Shown piece after piece: positions 1 to 4,801 of a stretch of DNA of 5,466 nt. Every line of letters starts with the position of its first letter. Position 1 is the stretch's first letter. The stretch comes from Solirubrobacteraceae bacterium (GTDB lineage: Bacteria > Actinomycetota > Thermoleophilia > Solirubrobacterales > Solirubrobacteraceae), in assembly GCA_019683665.1 (NCBI GenBank), contig JADGIB010000247.1, forward strand, positions 1 to 5,466, written 5' to 3'. Below the pieces are notes generated by a model, which saw only the letters and a program-made list of their open reading frames with translations, searched no databases and was not told the origin of the DNA. The position numbers and the translations under genes were made by a program.

Positions 1-2
1 CC

Positions 3-710
3 GCGGTGATCGTCGCCCCCGGGCCGCCGCGGCCCGCGCCCGCGCCCGAGGCCCCGCCGACCCCGGCCGAGCCGCAGCGACGCCCGGACGACGACGACGC
101 GGCGGCGCGGCGGCGGCGGGTGGAGCTGCCGCGCCGGGTGTCCCTGCCCGCGTCCGGCCGGGTCACGGGCCGCGTCCTCGACGCCGGCGGGCGCCCGGCG
201 GCCGGGGTGGCGATCGCGTTCGAGCGCCGGCCGCTCGGCGGCGACGACGACGCGTGGCGGCCGCTGTCGGCCCGGCGCACCTCCGGCCCCGACGGCCGCT
301 TCGACGTGCCGGTCCCGGGCGACTCGGCCGAGGTGCGGGCGAGCGCCGGCGGCGACCGCGACGCGGCCGCGACCGTCCGCTTCGTGCGCGCGCTCACCTC
401 CTCGGCGTCGGTGTCGCAGCGGACGCTGCGCAACGGCGACACGCTCACGCTGCGCGGGCGCTTCGCCCACGCCGGCGGCGCGCTCGAGGGACGCCCGGTG
501 CTCATCCAGGCGAAGGTGCGCGGGACCTGGCGGACGATCGACTCGGCCGAGGCGGACGCCGACGGCCGGGTGCGCTGGGACTACCGCTTCACGAACACGA
601 CCCGCCCGGCCCGCTACGTGTTCCGGCTCGTGCTCCCGCGCACGCGCGAGCTGCCGTGGGGGCGGGTGACGAGCGACGCCGTGACCGTCCTCGTCCGCCC
701 GGCGCGCTGA
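3..710 (+). CDS. Probable exported Ig-like/carboxypeptidase-regulatory-like domain protein, C-terminal part
   Basis: The reading frame is open from the window edge, so this is most likely the 3' end of a longer gene. A GTG at position 6 is possible as a start, but it would give a protein with no signal peptide that begins directly in a linker. Counting from that GTG: residues 4-27 are a Pro/Ala-rich linker, 28-38 are an acidic run followed by an Arg run, about 50-125 resemble a carboxypeptidase-regulatory-like beta-sandwich (GRVTGRVLDAGGRPAAGV, then SGPDGRFDV), and about 130-234 form a second beta-rich domain (NGDTLTLRGRF, KVRGTWRTID, ADGRVRWDYRF, then RYVFRLVLPR). The second domain matches the C-terminal domain I associate with secreted proteins of Thermoleophilia. 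No catalytic motif is visible. A role as an extracellular or surface structural module is inference. The gene ends in TGA and converges on the VOC gene with 24 bases between them. Confidence 0.75.
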   Translation, partial: AVIVAPGPPRPAPAPEAPPTPAEPQRRPDDDDAAARRRRVELPRRVSLPASGRVTGRVLDAGGRPAAGVAIAFERRPLGGDDDAWRPLSARRTSGPDGRFDVPVPGDSAEVRASAGGDRDAAATVRFVRALTSSASVSQRTLRNGDTLTLRGRFAHAGGALEGRPVLIQAKVRGTWRTIDSAEADADGRVRWDYRFTNTTRPARYVFRLVLPRTRELPWGRVTSDAVTVLVRPAR

Positions 711-716
711 CCCGGG

Positions 717-729
717 CGGCGGACCGCCG
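717..729. terminator. Possible short bidirectional hairpin between convergent genes
   Basis: CGGCG-GAC-CGCCG is a perfect 5-bp inverted repeat with a 3-base loop. It sits in the 24-base gap (711-734) between the stop codons of two converging genes, where a shared terminator would be expected. No T-tract follows on either strand, so intrinsic termination is unproven, and short GC palindromes are common by chance at this base composition. Confidence 0.3.
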
Positions 730-734
730 GCGGC

Positions 735-1127
735 CTACGGGTGCGGGTCGTGGACGACGGCCTCGACGTTGTGGCCGTCGGGGTCGAGGACGAACGCGCC
801 GTAGTAGCCGGGGGAGTACTGGGCGCGCGGCCCGGGCGGGCCGTTGTCGCGCCCGCCGGCGGCGAGCGCGGCGGCGTGGAAGGCGTGGACCTGCTCGCGG
901 TCCTCGGCGGCGAACGCGACGTGGGTCGTCCCCGGCTCGTAGTCGAGCGAGAGGATGAAGTCGTCGAGGCCCGGCGGGCCGATCGCGACCTCGCGCATGC
1001 CCTCGCGCCACTCGCCGATCTGCTCGAAGCCGAGCGGGGCGAGGGCGGCGAGGTAGAAGGCGCGGCTGCGGGCGAGGTCGCGCACCCCGAGCGTGATGTG
1101 GTCGATGACGACGCGGCGGACGGGCAT
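735..1127 (-). CDS. VOC family (glyoxalase/bleomycin resistance/FosA-fold) protein
   Basis: The 130-residue product is the usual length for a single VOC protein with two beta-alpha-beta-beta-beta modules. Module 1 begins with VIDHITLGVRDLARSRAFY (residues 7-25). Module 2 begins around THVAFAAEDREQVHAFH (68-84) and ends with YSPGYYGAFVLDPDGHNVEAV (104-124). His10, His69 and Glu122 fall where FosA-type and glyoxalase-type members bind their divalent metal, so the metal site appears intact. Members range from glyoxalases and extradiol dioxygenases to thiol transferases; the substrate cannot be read from sequence here. The ATG at 1127 is chosen because the family typically begins only a few residues before the first strand. 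No Shine-Dalgarno is evident upstream. The protein is probably cytosolic. It is divergent from cysE across 78 bases. A thiol-linked role next to cysteine biosynthesis is possible but purely speculative. Confidence 0.9.
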   Translation of the reverse strand: MPVRRVVIDHITLGVRDLARSRAFYLAALAPLGFEQIGEWREGMREVAIGPPGLDDFILSLDYEPGTTHVAFAAEDREQVHAFHAAALAAGGRDNGPPGPRAQYSPGYYGAFVLDPDGHNVEAVVHDPHP

Positions 1128-1171
1128 GACGTTCGCCGCTACCCGGCCGGGGCCCGGGGTATGCCGAGGCG

Positions 1172-1186
1172 CCCGCGCCGCGCGGG
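1172..1186. repeat. Inverted repeat CCCGCG-N3-CGCGGG in front of cysE (possible operator)
   Basis: This is a perfect 6-bp inverted repeat with a 3-base centre. It lies just upstream of the putative cysE -10 element (1194-1199), where a -35 box and the -35/-10 spacer would be. That is a typical place for a repressor or activator site, but with GC this high a six-base GC palindrome can arise by chance. No specific regulator motif is recognised. Confidence 0.3.
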
Positions 1187-1193
1187 AAGCGGC

Positions 1194-1199
1194 TACCGT
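1194..1199 (+). promoter_or_regulatory. Putative -10 element TACCGT for leaderless cysE transcription
   Basis: TACCGT fits the actinobacterial TAnnnT -10 consensus and ends six bases before the cysE ATG. Transcription normally starts about seven bases after the end of the -10, which would put +1 on the A of the ATG, giving a leaderless mRNA. This agrees with the lack of a Shine-Dalgarno before cysE (CAGGGC only). No recognisable -35 box is present, which is common for such promoters. Confidence 0.45.
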
Positions 1200-1205
1200 C
1201 AGGGC

Positions 1206-2057
1206 ATGGCCTCCTCGGCCCGCAGGAGGATCGACCCGGCGTTCCTCGACCGGCTGGCCCGCGACCGCGAGGCGTACGCGCTGCCGCCGCGCCTGCACGA
1301 GCTGGCCGAGCGCTTCGCCAAGCGCACGCTCGCGCTCCTGTTCCCGCACTTCGCCGCCGAGGTCGGCGGGCGGGCCGGGGACGTCGCCGAGGAGCTCGAC
1401 GCCGTGGAGCGCGAGCTGGCCGCCCTGCTGCGGCTGCCCGAGACGCACTGCGCCGCGCCCGACGCGGCGCTCGACGCGTTCGTCGCCGCGCTGCCGGCGA
1501 TCCGCGAGGCGCTCCTGCTCGACGCGCAGGCGATCTGCGACGGCGACCCGGCCGCGCACTCCGTCGACGAGGTGGTCCTCGCCTACCCGGGCTTCCGGGC
1601 CACCGCCGTCCACCGGCTCGCCCACGAGCTGCATCGCAGCGACGTGCCGCTCGTGCCGCGGGTCCTGGCCGAGATGGCCCACCGCGAGACCGGGATCGAC
1701 ATCCACCCGGGCGCGAGGATCGGCGCGTCGTTCGCGATCGACCACGGGACCGGCATCGTCATCGGCGAGACCGCCGTGCTCGGCGACCGGGTCAAGCTCT
1801 ACCAGGGCGTGACGCTCGGCGCGCTCAGCGTCGACAAGCGCATGGCGCGCACGAAGCGCCACCCGACGATCGGCGACGACGTCGTCATCTACGCGAACGC
1901 GACGATCCTCGGCGGCGACACCGTCATCGGCGACGGCAGCCGCATCGGCGGCAACGTCTGGCTCACCCGCAGCGTCCCGGCCCACTCGGTCGTGACGCCG
2001 ACGGCGCGCGTCGACGAGCGCACGCGCGCCGACGAGCTGCTCGAGTTCAACATCTGA
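1206..2057 (+). CDS. cysE: Serine O-acetyltransferase (EpsC-type CysE)
   Basis: The enzyme makes O-acetylserine from L-serine and acetyl-CoA, the first step of cysteine synthesis, in the cytosol. The 283-residue product has a long helical N-terminal domain (about 1-150, ending VHRLAHELH) and a C-terminal left-handed parallel beta-helix of hexapeptide repeats (about 163-260). Expected active-site residues are present: Asp114 in GDPA, Asp179-His180 in IDHGTG, and Arg218-His219 in KRHP; these correspond to Asp92, Asp157/His158 and Arg192/His193 of the Haemophilus enzyme. The loop before KRHP (about 204-217) is longer than in E. coli CysE, and with NVWLTRSVP (250-258) it resembles the EpsC branch. 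The protein ends in FNI; a C-terminal Ile is the residue that docks into CysK in known cysteine synthase complexes. The ATG is chosen because it follows a TAnnnT element at leaderless spacing and gives a normal-length N-terminus. cysK follows after 17 bases, so the two are almost certainly an operon. Confidence 0.95.
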   Translation: MASSARRRIDPAFLDRLARDREAYALPPRLHELAERFAKRTLALLFPHFAAEVGGRAGDVAEELDAVERELAALLRLPETHCAAPDAALDAFVAALPAIREALLLDAQAICDGDPAAHSVDEVVLAYPGFRATAVHRLAHELHRSDVPLVPRVLAEMAHRETGIDIHPGARIGASFAIDHGTGIVIGETAVLGDRVKLYQGVTLGALSVDKRMARTKRHPTIGDDVVIYANATILGGDTVIGDGSRIGGNVWLTRSVPAHSVVTPTARVDERTRADELLEFNI

Positions 2058-2061
2058 CCCC

Positions 2062-2068
2062 AAGGGGG
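2062..2068 (+). promoter_or_regulatory. Ribosome binding site of cysK (AAGGGGG)
   Basis: AAGGGGG lies six bases before the GTG at 2075 and supports that start. It is flanked by CCCC (2058-2061) and CCC (2069-2071), either of which could pair with the G run. Partial masking of this site, relieved by ribosomes finishing cysE five bases upstream, would give translational coupling; that is inference. Confidence 0.6.
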
Positions 2069-2074
2069 CCCACC

Positions 2075-3031
2075 GTGAAGGCCGCGAACATCCTCGAGAC
2101 GATCGGCGACACGCCCCACGTCCGCATCAACCGGCTGTTCGCCGAGCATCCGGGCGTCGAGGTGTGGATGAAGGCCGAGCGCGCGAACCCGGGCGGCTCG
2201 ATCAAGGACCGGATCGCGCTCTCGATGATCGAGGACGCCGAGCGCCGCGGGGTGCTCGGGCCGGGCAGCGCGATCATCGAGCCGACGTCGGGGAACACCG
2301 GGATCGGGCTGGCGATGGTCGCGGCGGTCCGCGGCTACCGGCTCATCCTCGTCATGCCGGAGTCGATGTCGATCGAGCGCCGGCGGCTGATGGCCGCCTA
2401 CGGCGCCGAGCTGGAGCTGACGCCGCGCGAGGGCGGGATGAAGGCCGCGATCGCCCGCGCGCACGAGCTCGCCGCCCGCATCGAGGGGGCCTGGATCCCG
2501 CAGCAGTTCGAGAACCCGGCCAACCCGCAGGTCCACCACGACGTGACCGCCGCCGAGATCGCCCGCGACTTCCCCGGCGGGGTCGACGCCCTCATCACCG
2601 GCGTCGGGACCGGCGGCCACATCACCGGCGTCAGCGAGGCGCTGAAGGCGCGCTTCCCGCGGATGCGGACGTTCGCCGTCGAGCCGGCCGCGTCGCCGGT
2701 CATCAGCGGCGGCGAGCCGAGCCCGCACCGCCTCCAGGGCATCGGCGCCGGGTTCGTGCCCGCCAACCTCCACACCGACACGCTCGACGGGGTCATCCAG
2801 GTGACGGAGGAGGCCGCCTACGCGTACACGGTGCGCTGCGCCCGCGAGGAGGGGATCTTCGTCGGGCCGTCGTCGGGGGCGGCGCTCGCCGCGGTCGCGC
2901 AGAAGCTGCCCGAGCTCCCGCCGGGGAGCACGGTGCTGACCTTCTGCTACGACACGGGCGAGCGCTACTTCTCCGTCGAGGGCCTGTTCGTCGCCGACGG
3001 GACCGCCGTTCAGGTCGCCGCGCGCCCCTGA
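2075..3031 (+). CDS. cysK: O-acetylserine sulfhydrylase (cysteine synthase A type)
   Basis: This PLP enzyme (fold type II) converts O-acetylserine and sulfide to L-cysteine and acetate. At 318 residues it has normal CysK length. The Schiff-base lysine is Lys44 in NPGGSIKDR. The substrate-carboxylate loop is EPTSGNTG (69-76), the PLP phosphate loop is GVGTGGH (176-182), followed by GIGAGFVP (222-229), GPSSGAA (264-270) and DTGERY (293-298). The last usually follows a Leu-Pro or Val-Leu-Pro stretch; here Cys291-Tyr292 precede it, a mild departure close to the PLP ring nitrogen contact. GTG is chosen as start because of the AAGGGGG site six bases upstream and because MKAANILETIGDTP is the expected N-terminus. 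Its partner CysE is immediately upstream. Cystathionine beta-synthase-like family members are the main alternative, but there is no heme or CBS-pair region and the neighbour argues for CysK. The last 22 bases overlap the converging dehydrogenase gene. Confidence 0.95.
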   Translation: MKAANILETIGDTPHVRINRLFAEHPGVEVWMKAERANPGGSIKDRIALSMIEDAERRGVLGPGSAIIEPTSGNTGIGLAMVAAVRGYRLILVMPESMSIERRRLMAAYGAELELTPREGGMKAAIARAHELAARIEGAWIPQQFENPANPQVHHDVTAAEIARDFPGGVDALITGVGTGGHITGVSEALKARFPRMRTFAVEPAASPVISGGEPSPHRLQGIGAGFVPANLHTDTLDGVIQVTEEAAYAYTVRCAREEGIFVGPSSGAALAAVAQKLPELPPGSTVLTFCYDTGERYFSVEGLFVADGTAVQVAARP

Positions 3032-4704
3032 CCGGCGGCCGCGCCGCGCGTCGCGAGGTGGCGGCCGGCGAGGTAGCCGAACGTGAGCGCCGGCCCGAGC
3101 GTGGCCCCGCCGGCCGGGTAGCCGGGGCCGAAGACGCACGCGGCGACGTTGCCGGCCGCGTAGAGCCCCTCGACGACCCCGCCGCGGGCGGCGAGCACGC
3201 GACCGTGCTCGTCGGTGCGCGGGCCGCCGTTGGTGCCGAGCACGCCGTTGTGGATCTCGAGCGCGTAGAACGGCGACTGCGCGATGGGGGCGAGCGCGGT
3301 CTGCGGGCTCGGGCCGCCGGAGGTGAAGCCCTCGAACCAGAGCGTCCCGCGGCCGAAGTCGCGGTCCTCGCCGGCGGCGACGAAGCCGTTGAAGCGCCCG
3401 ACCTCGGCGACGAGGCCGTCGGGGTCGATGCCGGCGCGGGCCGCGAGCTCGGCGAGCGTGTCGGCCTCGTGCACCCAGGCCGGGACCGGCGCCCCCGGCC
3501 GCAGGTCGCCGAGCTCGATGCGCTCGCGGACGGCGCGGTCGAAGATCGCCCAGGCGGGCGTGTTGGCCTGGCGCCCGGCGACCGAGTCGAAGGCGCGCAG
3601 CGTCCGCCCGAAGTCGGCGTAGCAGCAGCCCTCGTTCGCGAAGCGGCGGCCGTGGCGGTTGACGACGATGCAGCCGGCCTCGCCGCGCGGCGTGCCGACC
3701 TGGTAGAGCGGGGCGCCGTCGTAGGTCTCGGTCCCGGGGCCGGTCGTCGGGAACCACCAGGCCTCGGTCATGTTGCCGAGCAGGGCGCCGGCCTGCTGGG
3801 CCATGACGAGCCCGTCGCCGGTGTTGCTCGGGGCGCTGACCGGCTTCAGCTCCGAGACGCCGAGGTAGGCGCGCACGAAGTCCGGGTTCCACTCGAAGCC
3901 GCCGCTGGCCAGCACGACGCCGGCGCGGGCGCGGATCGCGTGCGGAGCGCCGCCGATCTCGGCGACGACGCCGGTGACGGCGCCGTCGTCGTCGAGGACG
4001 AGCCGGCGGACAGGGGCCTCGGTGTCGACGGCGACGCCGACGTCGAGCGCGCCGCGCAGGAGGCGGGCGACGAGCGCCTCGCCGAGGGTGCGGATGCCCT
4101 GCTCGCGGCGCTCCTGCGCGAGCGCGAGCGTGCCCGGGCCGAACGGGGCCGCGCCGGCGCCGCCGCGGCGGTCCCCGTCGCCGGGCGCGCCGCGGGAGAT
4201 CTCGTCGAGGGTGAGGGCCGGGTAGTGGGGGGTGCGGCGGATGCGCGCGTCCCACTCGCCGAGCTCGTCGCGGGCGGGGTAGGGGCGGTTGTCGAGCGTG
4301 CGGCCGAGGCGCCGCGAGCCGGTGTGGTCGAGGTAGTAGTCGCTGAAGACCTCGGCGACGAAGAACTCGGCCGGGGTCGTCGCCTCGAGGAACGCGGTCG
4401 CCTCCAGCGCCTTGTCGACGAAGACGGCGACGAGCGCCGGGTCGGGCTCGTGGCCGCCGGTCGTGCTCAGCGCGTAGGCGATCGCCTCGTCGCGGTCGTC
4501 GTCGAGGCCCATCTCGCGCATGCGCGGGTTGCCGGGGATCCAGATCCCGCCGCCGCCGACGGCGGTGGTGCCGCCCAGCAGCGGCGCCTTCTCCAGCAGG
4601 CGGACCGACAGGCCGGCCTCGGCGGCCGAGACGGCGGCGCTCAGGCCCGCGGCCCCCGACCCGACCACGACGACGTCGACGTCCGAATCCCACTGCACCG
4701 ACAT
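3010..4704 (-). CDS. FAD-dependent dehydrogenase, 3-ketosteroid Delta1-dehydrogenase (KstD) family
   Basis: The 564-residue flavoprotein belongs to the KstD/fumarate-reductase-like superfamily. The FAD-binding Rossmann motif is at 11-20 (VVVVGSGAAG), with the ribose-binding Glu39 in LLEKA, then GGTTAVGGGGIWIPGNP (44-60). A second FAD region is at the C-terminus: GVLGTNGGPRTDEHGRVL (487-504), GLYAAGNV (513-520) and YPAGGATLGPALTFGYLAG (529-547). In Rhodococcus KstD1 the active site is Tyr119, Tyr318, Tyr487 and Gly491. Here Tyr123 or Tyr124 (SDYYLDH), Tyr362 (NEGCCYADF), Tyr529 and Gly533 fall at equivalent places by motif context, so 1,2-desaturation of a 3-keto-steroid or similar cyclic ketone is plausible. 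The substrate is not established; 3-ketosteroid 4-dehydrogenase or a non-steroid ketone is an alternative. A Gly/Ala/Arg-rich segment at 171-191 is probably a flexible loop. There is no signal peptide or transmembrane segment, and no other steroid-catabolism gene is in view. The ATG is fixed by a strong GGAGGA seven bases upstream. Confidence 0.88.
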   Translation of the reverse strand: MSVQWDSDVDVVVVGSGAAGLSAAVSAAEAGLSVRLLEKAPLLGGTTAVGGGGIWIPGNPRMREMGLDDDRDEAIAYALSTTGGHEPDPALVAVFVDKALEATAFLEATTPAEFFVAEVFSDYYLDHTGSRRLGRTLDNRPYPARDELGEWDARIRRTPHYPALTLDEISRGAPGDGDRRGGAGAAPFGPGTLALAQERREQGIRTLGEALVARLLRGALDVGVAVDTEAPVRRLVLDDDGAVTGVVAEIGGAPHAIRARAGVVLASGGFEWNPDFVRAYLGVSELKPVSAPSNTGDGLVMAQQAGALLGNMTEAWWFPTTGPGTETYDGAPLYQVGTPRGEAGCIVVNRHGRRFANEGCCYADFGRTLRAFDSVAGRQANTPAWAIFDRAVRERIELGDLRPGAPVPAWVHEADTLAELAARAGIDPDGLVAEVGRFNGFVAAGEDRDFGRGTLWFEGFTSGGPSPQTALAPIAQSPFYALEIHNGVLGTNGGPRTDEHGRVLAARGGVVEGLYAAGNVAACVFGPGYPAGGATLGPALTFGYLAGRHLATRGAAAGQGRAAT

Positions 4705-4711
4705 CAGGCTC

Positions 4712-4717
4712 TCCTCC
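4712..4717 (-). promoter_or_regulatory. Strong Shine-Dalgarno (GGAGGA) of the dehydrogenase gene
   Basis: Read on the minus strand, GGAGGA ends seven bases before the ATG at 4704, the best ribosome binding site in the window. It decides the start codon and shows that this gene, unlike cysE, has a 5' leader. Confidence 0.75.
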
Positions 4718-4718
4718 G

Positions 4719-4745
4719 ATACGAACTGCGGTGTTGCGATCGTAT
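4719..4745. repeat. Inverted repeat ATACGA-N15-TCGTAT in the dehydrogenase promoter region (possible operator)
   Basis: Perfect 6-bp arms at 4719-4724 and 4740-4745 flank 15 bases that also contain an inner AAC (4724-4726) and GTT (4733-4735). The arms are AT-containing in a window that is otherwise almost entirely G and C, so chance is less likely than for GC palindromes. The right arm overlaps a candidate -10 (4739-4744). This placement suits a TetR-type repressor site. The spacing does not match the TnnAACnnGTTnnA KstR motif, so no regulator is named. Confidence 0.4.
4739..4744 (-). promoter_or_regulatory. Candidate -10 element TACGAT for the dehydrogenase gene
   Basis: On the minus strand TACGAT matches TAnnnT and lies 34 bases before the ATG, which would give a leader of roughly 27-28 bases carrying the GGAGGA site. 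At 17-18 bases further upstream there is only TGAGAT/GTGAGA, a poor -35. The call rests on the hexamer and its position only. Confidence 0.3.
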
Positions 4746-4746
4746 A

Positions 4747-4782
4747 GGGGTTCGGGTGCGAATCTCACCGTCGACGCCGGTG
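4747..4782. other. Intergenic T-arm-like string followed by a short hairpin
   Basis: GGGGTTCGG (4747-4755) followed by GTGCGAATCTCACC (4756-4769) has the GGTTCG and CGAATC elements of a tRNA T-arm, but not in canonical order or spacing. I could not fold a full tRNA on either strand: there is no matching acceptor stem and no anticodon arm. CACCG (4766-4770) and CGGTG (4778-4782) form a 5-bp stem with a 7-base loop, about 20 bases past the HAD stop codon on the minus strand. It could act as a weak terminator, but there is no T-tract. Read on the minus strand the segment encodes EIRTRTP, a string of the kind produced when tRNA-like DNA is translated antisense. Confidence 0.25.
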
Positions 4783-4801
4783 GTCGGGGCGTGCGGGCGG
4801 G

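Larger units (their letters stand above)
1128..1205. promoter_or_regulatory. Divergent intergenic region between the VOC gene and cysE
   Basis: This 78-base spacer must hold the 5' signals of both genes. It contains the palindrome CCCGGCCGGG (1142-1151), an overlapping GGGCCC (1150-1155), the inverted repeat CCCGCG-CCG-CGCGGG (1172-1186) and a TACCGT hexamer (1194-1199) just before cysE. Neither start codon has a clear Shine-Dalgarno. On the minus strand the VOC start is preceded by GGTAGCGG, which has the TA but not the final T of a TAnnnT element. Presence of promoters is inferred from gene layout. Confidence 0.5.

Noticed and set aside
741..1205. Extension of CysE upstream of 1206
   Set aside because: The upstream residues are antisense to the VOC gene and unlike any acyltransferase N-terminus, and the ATG at 1206 has a promoter element immediately before it.
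1128..2063. Extension of the VOC protein at its N-terminus through cysE (442-codon frame)
   Set aside because: The VOC homology begins only at the ATG at 1127; everything upstream is antisense to cysE and is low complexity.
1889..4768. Very long open frame of 959 codons on the minus strand across cysE, cysK and the dehydrogenase gene
   Set aside because: The translation is arginine/alanine/proline-rich low-complexity sequence with no family motifs, and it lies in the wrong frame over three well-supported genes. Long open shadow frames are expected where GC is this high.
4709..4790. Complete tRNA gene in the spacer before the dehydrogenase
   Set aside because: Despite GGTTCG and CGAATC strings, there is no complementary acceptor stem, no anticodon arm with a 7-base loop and no canonical TTCRA T-loop at the right spacing on either strand.
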